A stretch of DNA of 64,000 bases from Glebionis coronaria (Eukaryota; Streptophyta; Magnoliopsida; Asterales; Asteraceae): assembly GCA_025667525.1 (NCBI GenBank), contig CM046875.1, positions 124,238,340 through 124,302,339 of the forward strand, written 5' to 3'. The notes beneath the pieces were generated by a model. It did no database searches. It was given only the letters and a program-made list of their open reading frames with translations, and was not told the DNA's origin. Both the position numbers and the translations under genes were made by a program. Below, piece after piece: positions 13,045 to 25,597 of the stretch. Each line of letters begins with the position of its first letter. The stretch's first letter is position 1.

Positions 13045-14250
13045 CTAATTATCATTGGGGAAAGTGACTTGGTCGAGGTCGTCCAAAGAAGGGACTTCCC
13101 CACCGAAGTAGTGCTTAAGCCTATGTCCATTCACCTTGACCTTAGGTCCATCATTTTGAGCTAGCTCGATGGTCCCATAAGGAAAAATTTGTGTTACGGT
13201 GAATGGACCCGACCAACGGGATTTTAATTTTCCAGAAAATATCTTCAAACGAGAGTTAAAAATCAACACTTGATCACCAATGTTAAAAACCTGGTTTTTA
13301 ATCTTTGAATCATTAAACTTTTTAGTCTTTTCCTTAAAAACCAATGATTTTTCATAAGCATTATCTCTTAATTCATCCAATTCATTAACTTGTATTTTCC
13401 GGTGATCTCCTGTGGTCTTCAAGTCAAAGTTTGAATGCTTAAGGGCTGAATATGCCTTGTGTTCCAATTTAATAGGAAAATGGGAATTCTTCCCATACAC
13501 CAACTTATAACGAGTGGACCCAATTTGGGTCTTATAAGTGGTGCGAAAGGCCCATAAAGCATCATCGAGTTTGTCGGACGACGATGCACGGTTCTCTCCA
13601 AAGACCTCTCCAAAATCCTCTTCAAAGCTCTTCTTGAAACCTCGACTTGCCCACTCGTTTGCGGGTGATAAGCCGTAGAAAGACGTTGTGTAACCCCATA
13701 TTTCTTTAGAACATTTTCGAATTGGTCATTACAAAAATAGGTTCCACGATTGCTTATAATCGCACGAGGAGTTCCAAACCGAGAGAATAATTGCTTCAAG
13801 AACTTGACTACCACACGAGCATCATCGTAGGCAAAGCCTTAGCTTCCACCCACTTGGATAGGTAGTCGACGGTGATGAGGATATACTTGTTTCCATGAGA
13901 TGATGGGAACGACCTCATAAAGTTAATGCCTCAAACGTCGAAAATCTCACAAACATGGATTATGTTTTGCGGCATTTCATCCTTTTGAGTGGATTTTCCT
14001 TAACGTTGGAAAGAATCACACGACTTAACAAGTGCGTGTGCATCACGATAGATCGTAGGCCAAAAGAATCCGACATCGAACAGTTTCTTATCCGTGAGAT
14101 TAGCACGGTAGTGAGCACCCGTGGGTCCCTCGTGACAAACTCTAAGGATATTAGAAGCTTTGGTCCCAAATACACAATGTTGAATGAGTTGATCCGCACA
14201 AACCCGAAAGAGATAAGGTCGTCCCAAAAATATAACTTTACGTCACGAAA
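13045..14250 (-). pseudogene. Athila-like integrase of element A, broken
   Basis: Reading the minus strand from about 14250 to 13045 gives the integrase in order. The N-terminal zinc region is near 14210-14000 ([25 protein letters not shown]); its last Cys position is Phe. The catalytic core piece at 13814-13419 includes [25 protein letters not shown]. The C-terminal domain at 13503-13045 has GKLKSRWSGPFTV, VNGHRLKHYF and ends at a stop. The second catalytic Asp is replaced in IISN where families usually have IISD. Pieces are in different frames, so at least two frameshifts occurred. Integrase joins element DNA to the host genome; this copy cannot. Confidence 0.88.
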
Positions 14251-14772
14251 GAATTTTCGTTTTTGTTGTGTCGTCATACCCTTGATTATGAAATTGTCGG
14301 TATGGTAATTTGCAATGTCCGCAAACCATGGGGTGTTGTCCTTAGAATTCACCACACCAAGAGTCTCGAGAGGAAATGTTTCGGTAATTTCCTTGTTCTC
14401 GAACTCATTTTTGGGAGGATCTTCTAAACGAGAGAGATGATCGGCCGCTAGATTCTCGGCTCCTTTTTTGTCAAGTATGGTGACATCAAATTCTTGTAGG
14501 AGGAGAATCCAACGGAGCAATCTCGGCTTTGCATCAAGCTTAGAGAGATACTTGATAGCCGAATGATCCGTATACACTATCCTTTTTGTTAAGACGAGAT
14601 AAGGTCGGATTTTCTCAAAAGCATATACCACGGTAAGTAGTTCTTTTTCCGTTATAGTATATTTCATTTGAGCTTCGGTCATCGTCTTACTAGCATAGTG
14701 GATAGGTAAGAAGTGCTTTTCATAACGTTGCCCTAAAACGACCCCAATTGCATAATCACTTGCATCACACAT
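14251..14772 (-). pseudogene. Athila-like RNase H of element A
   Basis: The minus-strand ORF starting at 14772 begins [16 protein letters not shown], the RNase H strand carrying the first catalytic Asp, followed by [24 protein letters not shown] (the catalytic Glu region), [11 protein letters not shown] and [16 protein letters not shown]. This is the classic Ty3/gypsy RNase H order over about 120 residues. The domain itself is continuous; the same ORF runs on into the integrase N-terminus before losing frame. RNase H degrades the RNA strand of the RNA-DNA hybrid in reverse transcription. It directly follows the RT piece at 14777-14977 but in another frame. Confidence 0.9.
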
Positions 14773-14776
14773 GATT

Positions 14777-15823
14777 TCAAAGGTGTGTCATAGGTCGAGA
14801 TATTTTTGAAGAATATTTGATGAATCGACGATAAAAGCCCGCGTGGCCTAGGAAACTCCTAACTCCCTTAACGGTTTTGGGATGAGGTAATTTGGCGATG
14901 ACGTCTATCTTAGCTTTATCTACCTCAATCCCCGCTTTCGAGACCATGTGCTCTAAGACGATTTCTTGTTTACACATAAAATGACATTTTTCCTAATTGA
15001 GCACAAGGTTGGTTTCTTCACAACGTTTTAACATTTTTTCCAAGTTGGCTAAACTCGACGTGAACGAATCACCAAACATCGAAAAGTCATCTATGAAGAC
15101 TTCCATCGACTTCTTGATCATATCATGAAAAATAGCTATCATGCACCTTTAAAAGGTTCCCGATGCATTGCAAAGTCCAAATGGCATTCTACGATAAGAA
15201 AACGTTCCATATCGATACGTAAACGTTGTTTTCTCTTGATCACGAGGGTCGATAGGGATTTGAAAGTAACCAGAAAAACCATCTAAAAAGCAATAGAAAT
15301 CGTTTCCCAAAAGTCTCTCTAACATTTGATCCATGAAGGGCAAGGAAAATGGTCTTTACGAGTGGCGTCATTTTACTTACGATTGTCAATACACAACCTC
15401 CAACTGGTCACAACACGAGTTGAAATTAACTCGTTGTCATCATTAGGCACAATGGTCATTCCTCCCTTTTAGGGACACAATAGATTGGGCTCACCAAAGG
15501 GCTATCAGATATAGGGAAATCATTCCCACGTCAAGAAGTTTTAAGACTTCCTTTTTTATGACATCCTGAATTTTCGGGTTTACCCTTCTTTGACATTGAA
15601 TTGCGGGTTTGTAGTCCTCCTCCATTAAAATCTTATGAGTACAAAACTTTTGGTCAATACCCATAATGTCGGAAATTTTCCACGCAATCGCCCCTTTGTG
15701 AGCTTTCAAAATTTTCAAAAGTGCGGTTTTTTCATCACTGGAAAGATCTTTCGGAATAATAACCGGTAACTTTTCATCACCTTCCAAGAATGCATATTCG
15801 AGGTGAGGTGAAAGATCTTTCAA
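14777..15823 (-). pseudogene. Athila-like reverse transcriptase of element A, broken
   Basis: The minus strand from 15823 reads an RT N-terminal part (HLEYAFLEGDEKLPVII, ILMEEDYKPAIQCQRRVNPK). Then comes the palm at 15343-15149 (FYCFLDGFSGYFQIPI, TTFTYRYGTFSYRRMPFGLC). Next is a catalytic box read as VFIDDFS at about 15101-15081, and the connection part at 14977-14777 (IAKLPHPKTVKGVRSFLGHAGFYRRF). The two active-site Asp residues are present, with Ile where Met is usual. Four or more breaks separate these pieces: after SLYLIAL near 15491, around 15360-15490, around 15149, and near 14980-15060. The wording is typical of the Athila group of Ty3/gypsy. Confidence 0.92.
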
Positions 15824-15841
15824 TTCCAGGATTGGTGGATC

Positions 15842-16060
15842 CTAGATTGAAGATTTAGGATAAACACTCATAATTTCCATCGGTGGAAAATATGGTGGAA
15901 TTTGATTGAGAATATCCTCACTAATTGTCACCTCATCTTCATTGTCGATTTCAATAAAATTGAATCCTTGGAATGGAGTGAGATTTGGTGTGGAATTAGC
16001 AAGGATCGGATCCATAATAGTGGGATTTCCATTAATCGAACTATCAGAAAAACCTAACAC
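15842..16060 (-). pseudogene. Protease-RT linker of element A
   Basis: A 72-codon minus-strand stretch, acidic and rich in Pro, Ile and Asn, between the protease and RT pieces and colinear with them. No catalytic motif is visible. It is probably the poorly conserved linker of the Athila polyprotein. Confidence 0.55.
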
Positions 16061-16183
16061 TTCTTGTGTAAACTCATCACAAAGTACATCGACTAAGTCA
16101 ATGTGGTTGATTGTAGCAATTGGATAAACATGAGAAGGTGTAGAGTTTTGAGTAGCATTTATAACAAGTTCCTCCTCGTTGAA

Positions 16184-16475
16184 TCACAAAGTGATTTTTC
16201 TAGCATGCACATCAATGATCGATTTCGAAGTATCTAAAAATGGACGACCTAAAATTAGAGGAACTTGAGGATCCATGGGAATGTCTACTACGATAAAATC
16301 AATTGGATAGTAGAACTTCCCAACATCCACAAAAACGTCTTCGGCCACTCCACATGCGAGAATTGTAGAATGATCGGCTATCTCGATAGACATTTTCGAA
16401 GTAGTAAGATCCGGAATTATTAGCGATTTCCACATGGAAAAGGCATCAAATTAATGGTCGCGCCAAGATCGGTCA
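16184..16475 (-). pseudogene. Athila-like aspartic protease of element A
   Basis: The minus strand near 16475-16445 reads TDLGATINLM, with the catalytic Asp in the D-L-G-A form used by Athila-type proteases. After a stop near 16436-16438 the ORF from 16435 continues with GVAEDVFVDVGKFYYPIDF, then VPLILGRPFLDTSKSIIDV, the flap and the conserved LGRPF segment. The enzyme would cleave the gag-pol polyprotein. The stop between the active site and the rest shows it is broken. Confidence 0.85.
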
Positions 16476-16835
16476 AGGCGAGGTATCGTTTCATCTCTTA
16501 AATATCACATGGAATGAGAACCTTTCCGGGATCACCAACCTTTTCCGGTATTCGGTTAAGAAAAACCAAAGAACAATTAGACAGATTTAAAAGCTTCTCC
16601 TTATCATTCATCATACCCTTAATAGTGGAGGCACAACGAGGCATATACAACAACGCGTCGGCTAAACTTATGTCGAAATAAACCTTACGAAACATTTTAA
16701 TGAAAAGCTCGATTTGTTGATTGAAACATTCATGCAATTTCTCCTTGTTTCGTCTCGATGGGTATGGTAAGGGTGGTGTGGGTTAAGGCATAGGCAAAGG
16801 CCTTGGAATCTCGGGTTCCATGATTGGTATAGGTT
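16476..16835 (-). pseudogene. Gag C-terminal remnant of element A
   Basis: A minus-strand ORF at 16737-16498 has the pattern of the Athila gag C-terminus: a leucine-rich helical stretch (IELFIKMFRKVYFDISLADAL), KLLNLSNCSLVFLNRIPEKV and a final DPGKVLIPCDI just before the protease. Upstream, 16740-16835 encodes a short proline-rich segment. The reading then ends at 16836, where LTR B starts; the rest of gag and A's 5' LTR must lie beyond the window on the far side of B. Confidence 0.75.
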
Positions 16836-18630
16836 TGTGAAAATCCTTAAATTTCACATCTATGTTGTAAGCTATAACTGTCTTAATATGAAAATTTGGC
16901 TAGAAATTTTTGCTTTTTGTACCTTACTTGGTAAGATTAACTGCTTCTCACAACTTGAACTGCCATTACAACATATTCCTATATATTTTCAATACAATGT
17001 ATATATAAAGTCTAAGATCTAAAAGTGATATATAAGTTCAATATCAATAAGAACCTCTCAAATGAAACCATGATGCCCTAAATTCCCTTAGAAACCCTAG
17101 AATCCCCATAAATGAGTTGTAAACTCAAGAATGGTAAGCTATGAATGGAAAACACATATGAATAAGTCATTAAGGATTCTAAACAAGCTGTAAACTATAC
17201 TTTGAAGACATAAAAATACCTAAGAATGGCAAGAACAAACCATACAAAGATAAGTACAATTAATTGTACATAATAGTCTATATCACCACCTAGAAACCCT
17301 TGATAAACAATATTTCAAGCAATGTAACTACATAAAATCTATGTGCTATTATCAAAAACAATATTAATCACAATCTATCAAATAAAGGAAAGTTAATTGA
17401 TCACAAAATGCTAATATTCACTAATCCAAGGCTAATTACAAGTTAATACCTAGTAACTAAGATTAGCATATAAAATCCATTTCACATTGAATTAGACTCT
17501 AATATTTTGCCACAAATTATAAAAATCAACTATTCATAATATTAAGAATATACATTTACTTCAAGTCAAGTTACAAGTTAGTAACGCATAAGGTACAAGT
17601 TATCAAAGCATAGGATCTTAAGCTCCCATTACTGTCCCTAGAATATGATCAACCTCTAGAAACCCTTAAACTAAAAATTTAGAAACCATGGAAGTCATAA
17701 ATATACTATATAAGCCCTAGAATAAGTGTTTATAAAGGTACAAACACTAATTACCCAAGTCAGAAAATCATTAGGATTAATGACCTAAAAAACCTAATAT
17801 TAAGAAATCTACATGTAATCACTACCTAGTTCTTTTTGGAAAATCTATAAATATTTATAAGACTTCATTAAGGTTATAAGATTTAAGACAATGTAAAAGT
17901 ACCCTAATGCACAAGGTACAAGATTTCAATGCATGGCTTGTAAATTAGGTCAAAATGAGTATTTTCACCCTTTGGACATGTTTACCTAGAATAACTTAAT
18001 AAAACCAATGTAGGTACTACATGAACACATTGAGAACAATTTAGGATGTATAAATTGAGTTTACATCAGTAGCTAGTTTAAGGATAATCACATTTATTAA
18101 GATTAAACCCTAGATCATTAGAAAACCCTAATCTACAAATGTATACTTCCCATTTTCACATCAAACCTTTGTTAAACTTCAAACCAAGGACCCAAATCTC
18201 TTAAATAGAATTTCTAAACCCTAATTAAGCCTTAATCATTCACTAATCACTTTCCCAAGTCCCTAATCATCCAAAACACAAACCATAAGTTACAAGGCCT
18301 AATTGAGGAACCGATTTTGATTTTTCCCTCCAAAAATGCATTCAAACCCTTTACCTCCTAAATTTAAACTTAGGATCAGATCAATTGGATATTTTGGGAT
18401 ATTTCTAAGTAGGTTATGCACCTACATGGTTGCTACACTTCATGGTTCTTATCTATATCTAGCCGTGAGTTCATATTAGCCATATGTTGAGATATTTTTG
18501 ATTTTAGATTCCATAGTTTATTCGTAGACCCTAGGAACGTGCATAGACCTTCCCTAGGAACCCTTAGTCACCAAGATACATGAGATTAAACGTTTACCCT
18601 TTTGCCTTGGAGCCTAAGTGTTGGAAACAC

Positions 18631-18640
18631 TATAAATAGA
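18631..18640 (+). promoter_or_regulatory. TATA box of LTR B
   Basis: TATAAATAGA, preceded by GGAAACAC and followed after about 30 bases by a pyrimidine-rich stretch (CCGTTTTCTCTTAACCTCC), the usual arrangement of an LTR promoter and transcript start. I read it as the LTR's own promoter, as no host ORF follows. Confidence 0.6.
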
Positions 18641-20093
18641 GGCGTAATGCTTTCATTTTAACTTGCACCCCGTTTTCTCTTAACCTCCATTACCCATTCT
18701 GTTTTCACTTCTATTTACGTCCTAGGACATGTCCCAAGACCATAAACCTGGTCTAGAAGCTATCCTTGAAGCTCTTGAAGTTTTGATAGCAATATGTGCT
18801 CATAAGAAGCCATTAGGAGCCATTTTGGAGCATCCTAGGTAATCACTTTGTTAGCTATGCTTTAATCTTGTTATATTACTTTCTTAAAGTTGTTATAATG
18901 CCAAAATTATGTTAGAAAGATAATATAAAAGAAACTAAGTCATTTCATCATATTAAATGGAAGTTATAAGTTAAAGATGTCTTAAAACCCTAGTTTTGTA
19001 ATCTACATAAAATAATAAGAAAAAACCCATTTCAAAAGCTATATTTCTGAATAAATGTTTTTATTATGATTATAAACATGTTTAGAAACTTTGTTTTAAA
19101 ATCCTAGATCATTTGGTCCATTTTTGAGGCTGTTATGTGATTTTTACAAGTATAGGGACTACAACTATCTTTTTTGAAACTATTTAACATTTTAAGCCAA
19201 ACGTGTCCTTTTATGAAAGTTAAAGCTATAATAATAAATGTTGGAATTTTTGAGGTCCTAAGGTTAAGTACTGAAGGTTTAAAATGAAAATACTAAAATT
19301 ATACACTTTAAGAGGAAGTAATGAAAGTATCATGTTAGTAGGTATCTTTGTACAAAGATATTCCATCTCGATATTACATTCTGACGGAGTGGTTGGGTTT
19401 ATGATTTAAAGTGTCCTTGCTCCTAAAACATTTATAGAATGGCTTCTGAGTATGATGGCCCGAACACTGGTGCTAGAAGGACCACCAAATAATAATGAAA
19501 GAATATATAACCAACACTTAACAAAATTGAACTCAAAATCAAAGACTTGATACTATTCACAATGTATTAATCCAGGTTTGTGTGAGATCAAGTTGTTGTT
19601 TATGAGACCAAGTTGTGGTTTGTTGATCAAGCTGATTATCTTTGAATGAAATATATCTGATCATAGCTCGGATTCTATGGACATAAGGTGAGTTCATAGC
19701 CTCACTTTTAAATGCTTTCTAAATGATTTCAAAACCCGTGAGGGGGATATATGCTAAAACTGGAATACAAGTGCTTTTAAAATAGTATGGTATGATTCTT
19801 GACACTATGTTTACTACTGCCATTAAGTCCCTTTTTAATCGTGAACCGCTAATCATTTCTTGAAAATGAGCACTAATATCGTGAATAGTACTATTTGGGG
19901 TTTGACATCCCCTATTTGGGCAAGTCGCGCTTGCCAGCAATTGAAGGTTCCTACCTTGGCTAACAAATACACTTTATTTGCTAAACTAAGGATAGTCTGG
20001 CAAGCTTCCTTCTTATAAGGGCAGTTTGTTGGTTACCATATGTCTAGCAGCGTGGTCATGAGCATAGTGAAGTATGATGACTATTTTATGTGG

Positions 20094-20098
20094 GTGTA
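20094..20098. other. Left target-site duplication GTGTA of element C
   Basis: GTGTA lies directly before the LTR start TATAACACCCCC and again directly after the right LTR at 48953-48957. A 5 bp duplication is the standard for gypsy insertion. Confidence 0.8.
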
Positions 20099-22716
20099 TA
20101 TAACACCCCCAATTTTACATTGCGCAACGGAAAATACACAATTGGGTGTTATTCACAAACTTCATTTTACAACTCTTAAAACGACCCAAAAACAGTATAT
20201 TTAGGAATAAATATGGAAATAATTTAAATCAATGTCTAAAACCTTCAATCCCAAGTAAAATCAGTTTAAAATATATCAGAGTAGCGTACAGGTTTCCCTA
20301 GGATCTTAATCAAAACAACAAACCTTTTACCAAAATACTTGACCATTTACTGTAAGTTTACGACAATAAGGAAAGAAATCTGTTTTAGACCAAATTACTA
20401 CAAAAGCAATTCCGTAATCCTTCTCCAGCAAGCTCCGCAAATCAACAACTTCAAGTACCTAAAATACATGCTTAAAATCATCAACACAAAGGTTGAGTAA
20501 GTCTATAGGTTTTACAAAACATAATTGAACACATCGTAAAAAAATCATTCACAATTGTTTAATAGAATTGTGGCCATACAATCTATCAATCAGGTATATC
20601 ATATTATAGCAGTAGCTATTGAATTGTATTAAGCTCATGACACCGACCCCTTAACTTAGTCACCCACGCCAAATGCCACCATGACTAGAAAAATTACCAG
20701 TGCCCCTACTAGGGTATTAATTGCAAGAATACCAATTCTCATTCACGTAAAATTATCCTTCCCAGCGGGTTACTCAGCGTAAAGCCCTTGTCTCGGATAG
20801 GGTTGTCAGCCCAATCGTACTATTATTAGAATAAGAGGCTATTCCCAACTCGCAACATCAAGTCAGAAGATAGTTAACGGCTCATGAAGTTAGGGTCTTA
20901 TGCAATTAGGTACTTATACAATTCATTTCATCAAAGGAAACATCGGGTCCAACGACTACTCATGACATGTGTTCATTAAAACAAGTAGAAAGCGAGGCTA
21001 TAGACTCACCTGAAGTAATAGCAGTAGTAAGACGATCTTCGACGATAGTTGATGCCCGCTAAACACAAAAACCGCAACCTATCAAATAAGGCGCGTTCAT
21101 CAATAATAACTCGAGTAAAATCCATACTTATTAATATCAAACTCAAAATCATAAAATCACAATCAATCTAAAATAAAAATAATACAAGTGACCTTTTTAT
21201 TTCATTCTATATATTTATTCTATTAGTTTACTCCTTCGATAAAAATCTGCTGGTACACACCAAATGTACATACTCATTTACCCCACATAAACACGTCAAA
21301 TTTTTATGATACTAATCAGAAATTTCACTTACTATATATAGAAAGCCGTGTTAAAAACTCATCAAAAGATTTTACCTTTAAAGTTCCCTGCCCGACACAT
21401 CTTTTAACTACAAAAACCGGACAGTTTTACGTCAACAGTTCATATAGTCTTTTAAAACATTTATTTTTCTCCGTTTAGGAAACCGACGCTCAACTTTGAA
21501 AATGAACACGACATACTCATACTTAACCTTCACAATCAGTCCATGACATATTTAAAAACCCATTTTATAGTCCCCGAAATTCGATCCAAATATCGACAAC
21601 AATTATATATTGTGACGATACTCGTCTCCCGGTACACGAAATAATCAAACTAACGTAACTTTTCGCTCGTTTGGAGCTAGAAGTCCTACCTTATACCAAA
21701 ACGAAGCTAAAAACATCCTCTACAACAATATCTAATTATTTCATCTCAAACTCAAACTCATATTTTCAGAAAATTAACTTTAATAAACTGTTATAAAATA
21801 TATATTTAAATATCACTGTAAATTAATTTTTCACCATATTTTAACCCCATTTTTACCACTATAATCATTCTTACACTACTAGTTTATATCATAACACACT
21901 AAATCATCCTAGATGATTAATTCATAAAAACCCAACTCAAAAATATTAACATGCAATCATAAAAACTAATGTATAAACATATAAACACCTACATACCACA
22001 ACAATTTAAGATCAAACAACAAGATTTTCATTCAAAAAATGGGTTTTTCAAAAATATCAATGCATGTGAGAAATTTTTATACCAATGTGTAGAGATTGAT
22101 GAAACTAAGATGGGTCTTCAATTGGTTTTAATAGATTCAATATCAAAATTGAAAATTTTGGGGTGTTTGTATGGTGAGGGTGGACGGGAAAGAAGAGCAA
22201 GGGAGGGAGGGGGAGAGATAAATTTGGTGGGTGGTGAATTGCATGTGTGTTTTTGTTATTTAATTTTCCTTTTATATGGAAAAATTTTAGGGTAATTTTT
22301 GCCAATTGTGATTCTTTTGGATCAAAGTGCAAATACTTTGTTAAAAAGCGGGAAATGACTATTAGTCACTTTTGAAAATTTTTACGGGTCTCGGGTTGCA
22401 TAAAAATGCTTCTCAAATTTTAAAATGCACACAAAATATGATATTATATAGTCCCGACACGACTTAATACGACATTAAAATAAAAACGTCAAAATATTAA
22501 ACATCGACATGTTTAAAATAAAATGTAAAATTTCTCGGGCATCCGTCGATATCGTCATCACTAATAATCCCCGCAACTCGTCAAAACGTAAAAATAAAAT
22601 TTTCAATCATCATCCAAACCAAATCACCAATCGTCATAATAATCAACCTTGTCAAAAGTTTCAAAAATATACGTAAAAATATAATTAAATAATGACCACG
22701 GTTTTGGGTTGTCACA
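20099..22716 (-). repeat. 3' LTR of element C (2618 bp)
   Basis: Colinear with 46295-48952 over the whole length. On the plus strand it runs from TATAACACCCCC to GGTTGTCACA. In coding sense it starts TGTGACAACC and ends GTGTTATA, so the canonical terminal CA is changed. It lacks about 43 bases present at about 47172-47214 of the other copy, which accounts for the length difference. A partial eye comparison suggests 2-3 percent divergence. Confidence 0.92.
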
Positions 22717-22737
22717 TCCTACCCTCCTAAAAGAGAG
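22717..22737 (-). other. Polypurine tract of element C
   Basis: On the minus strand CTCTCTTTTAGGAGGGTAGGA abuts the LTR start TGTGACA (last 20 bases shown as TCTCTTTTAGGAGGGTAGGA). It gives minus-strand orientation. Confidence 0.8.
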
Positions 22738-25013
22738 CGACGCCCCGGCGCTCAACCCGCCTCACACTCGCACTTCCTCACTTCTAGAGTCAACGTGACC
22801 TCTTATCCTCAAGAGATACTCACGTCTTTTACACCAGTCCAACTCTATTCTTATGATATCACCATATCCATAATTATTACTACACTTCAACTTTCAATTT
22901 AACCTTCTATTATGCTAATATTCCTTCATCATTCATACTCCTTCTACATCACTTTCTCAGTTTCATTCCTGCCCCAATACTCTGACAACATACCCCACAA
23001 CTATGTATGTTCTCAAATTACACATCTTAACTACTGATATGACGATTATCATCGCATAAAGATTCCATCTTCACTAGTTTCCATTGGTTCTCATAGTAAA
23101 ATATTAAGATATCATCATCCCAAGTTTCAATTATATGTTGATGTGATTGATACCAAATTTCAATTACCATCGTTCAATTCATCCTTTCACTCTGTCCATT
23201 GCTTTCCGAAAATACACAATGTTCCTTCTTAACTCAACTCTTTACATTTTCTGTAAAAATTTCTAATATCCAAAAGTCAATCTCAATCTCTGGTTCACAT
23301 ATAATACGTTCAAACCTTACTCAATACTCATACTTTATCACAGCGATTTCTAATATTCAAAATTTACTCTGCCTCTATGTCCTGAGATTACACTCAACTA
23401 AATACAATGAGATTATCCATAATTCTAACCAGTCACTTATATACTTTCTATACTCATTTTCCACTTTCATTCATTCTAACAATCTCTATGTCCCAAGTGT
23501 AGTGCTTGCTAGATCACTGAATTACTGTACCTTCCATAGTACATTATTACATCTTCCTCATATCATATACTGTTTGAATAACTCCGTTAGCCTCACATAT
23601 TCAAATCTGAAATATATAATGGTCAAATCACTTCTTGATAGCGTAATATATTTTATCCCAACCATTTTGTATTAATACTTCAATTTGTAAAATTCTCTTC
23701 AATACTACATGCGACACTCTCAGCACTCTAAGAATAATTAAATTCTCTTTTTAATCTGAACAATTCATTCACCACTGGTCCTTTCCTTCTTAACACACTC
23801 TCTGATCTAATAGAAGAAAAATTAGATAATCACAATAACCGTTTTTGTCCTACAAAAACATACATCTCAACTTTCTCATTTCTATTACCATTTTATTTCA
23901 AAATTTCCAACAATCTGTTGATCTTCTTTCTTTGATATTCCTTTTTCCATTAGTTTATCAATTCAACTCTAAGGTTCTTTCCATTCTGCTTATTGTTATC
24001 AATATTCAAATTATCTCAAAACTTAAGAGTCAATTCTCAATTACTTCAGAAATTTTATAAGTCATTTTTCCTTCTCCTTCTTACTAAATACTCACTAGTT
24101 AATAGTGACAGTATCCGTACTTATCCTTCGTAATCTGAAACATACTTCATAATACAAAACTATAATATATCCCATCTAAAATTTACCGATTACTATTTTC
24201 CCCGTCTCATTAAGTAATCCTTAACTCCTTCCTTTAAAATCCCCGAATGGTATTTATACACAAGTCCTTCTTATTCTTATTTTCTTCATACTTGATTCCA
24301 TACAAGTAATACTTTTCAATCTCAAAACAAATACCACAATGTCCAATCTCATGATCATATAAACCTCGTTATATTTCTTTATTCAAGTCAACAAACTACT
24401 ATTGCTTTCCTTTCCACCTGATATTATCCAAATATCATCATCGAAGCTCTATAATTCCTTTAGATTCCTCCAATACTAACTATACAGGCACAGAACTTCA
24501 ATCTATCCTCAGCATTCATACACAACTTCCTCAACTACAAAATCAGATCTCACAACCACAACTTAAATATATGAATGGATTTCACACATTTAGTTCTTCT
24601 TTGTCAGCTTTATCCTTGGTTCAACAACCAGTGAAAACCTCCTGATAAACCTCCGATAATACTCAGCATACACAAAGGAATTTACAAGCTTCAGTCGGTT
24701 TCGTTAGTATCGACAAAGCCTCAGTCGTTTCAATCTAGTCAGATTTTCACGATCACTTCAGCCATAGATTGCACATTCTAAAGCATCTATAATACTCCAA
24801 CTAAAATTCTTATCCGAAGAATTTTTACACACCATTCCTTTTTAATAACAATTTTCTAATTGTTAGGGAATATTTTTCTTTCCTTCAATCATCTATTCAT
24901 CACACTAAACATCCACAATAAATAATGGACACCGAAATCTGGTGCTCAGTTTGTTCATCCGCACAACAATCATCTTATTCACGGAACATCCAACTTCTTT
25001 ACTTTCTTCCGTT
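22738..25013 (-). mobile_element. Interior of element C, 3' side, non-coding
   Basis: About 2.3 kb between the purine tract and the insertion of E. The stretch is AT-rich, pyrimidine-rich on the plus strand, and has many stops on the minus strand. I see no integrase or chromodomain motif where an autonomous element would have them. The plus-strand ORF at 23199-23675 is antisense to the element and has no recognisable features. Confidence 0.5.
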
Positions 25014-25018
25014 ATTAC
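25014..25018. other. Left target-site duplication ATTAC of element E
   Basis: ATTAC precedes the left LTR and is repeated directly after the right LTR at 43229-43233. Confidence 0.92.
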
Positions 25019-25545
25019 TGTTGATCCAAAACTTAGATCGATTAGCTTTGTGTATACGAGATTGGATCAAGTAATACACGTAGAGAAACCTTTGTATATG
25101 CTTTATGAATCTAAGTGTTATGCGGAATTTAACACTTAAACAAGAACACACAATGATATAAACAAACTTTCACTTTAATTAACAATATCAAACTTGCTTA
25201 CAATGAAAGATGTTTACGAATGAAAACTTATATAAAACTTATATCAAACATTAACCTAAAGGTGTTCTTTTATAGACATAAGAAGCCTTGTACAATAATC
25301 TACGTATCAGCTATTCTAGGTAAAGATAAATATAGAAAATACATAGTCGTTTATATCCTTACTAGAAGTATTCTAGAATAGAATAAACGTGTAGAATATA
25401 TCTTCCATCAGTGCTTGTCTTCAATGTGTCAACGCTTGACTTTAACTTGTCAACGCTTGAGCTGTCAGCGCTTGTTTTGTTCTTGTCAACGCTTGTTTTG
25501 TTCTTGTCAGCGCTCAAGTGATCTGGCCTTAATTTATTCCCAACA
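25019..25545 (-). repeat. 3' LTR of element E (527 bp)
   Basis: Runs on the plus strand from TGTTGATCC to CCCAACA; in coding sense TGTTGGG to GGATCAACA, with canonical TG and CA ends. It differs from 42702-43228 at about nine positions by eye (about 1.7 percent) with equal length. Five copies of TGTCARCGCT lie at 25427-25515. Confidence 0.97.
25427..25515 (+). repeat. Five TGTCARCGCT motifs in the 3' LTR of E
   Basis: TGTCAACGCT or TGTCAGCGCT begins near 25427, 25449, 25463, 25483 and 25505. The same five are in the other LTR (43110-43200), and a related five in the LTR of copy I (62736-62822). Confidence 0.9.
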
Positions 25546-25561
25546 ATCCTCCCCTAAACTT
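25546..25561 (-). other. Polypurine tract of element E
   Basis: On the minus strand AGTTTAGGGGAGGAT sits directly before the LTR start TGTTGGG. The same tract is present at the same place in copy I (62853-62868). Confidence 0.92.
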
Positions 25562-25597
25562 GATATCCACTCTTATGATCAAGTTTCTGAATAAGCA

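Larger units (their letters stand above)
16836..20098 (+). repeat. Long Tekay-like LTR B, first part (plus strand)
   Basis: Starts TGTGAAAATCC, matching the TGTGACAATCC start of Tekay-type LTRs but on the plus strand. It has a TATA box at 18631, and near 19690-19750 a block (GGTGAGTTCATAGCCTCAC ... CCCGTGAGGGGGAT) that is the reverse complement of the block inside the LTRs of C and K. It therefore belongs to the same broad LTR group in the opposite orientation. It is cut at 20098 by element C and resumes at 48953. It directly abuts the gag remnant of A, so it inserted into A. Whether it is a solo LTR or the 5' LTR of a larger element cannot be seen. Confidence 0.7.

Noticed and set aside
13955..14308. 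117-codon plus-strand ORF
   Set aside because: Shadow of the integrase/RNase H region of element A on the opposite strand.
18600..18850. Host gene promoter at the TATAAATAGA box
   Set aside because: No ORF or splice pattern follows, and the surrounding blocks match Tekay-like LTR organisation, so it is an LTR promoter.
23199..23675. 158-codon plus-strand ORF
   Set aside because: It is antisense to element C, has low-complexity composition typical of AT-rich sequence, and shows no motif.
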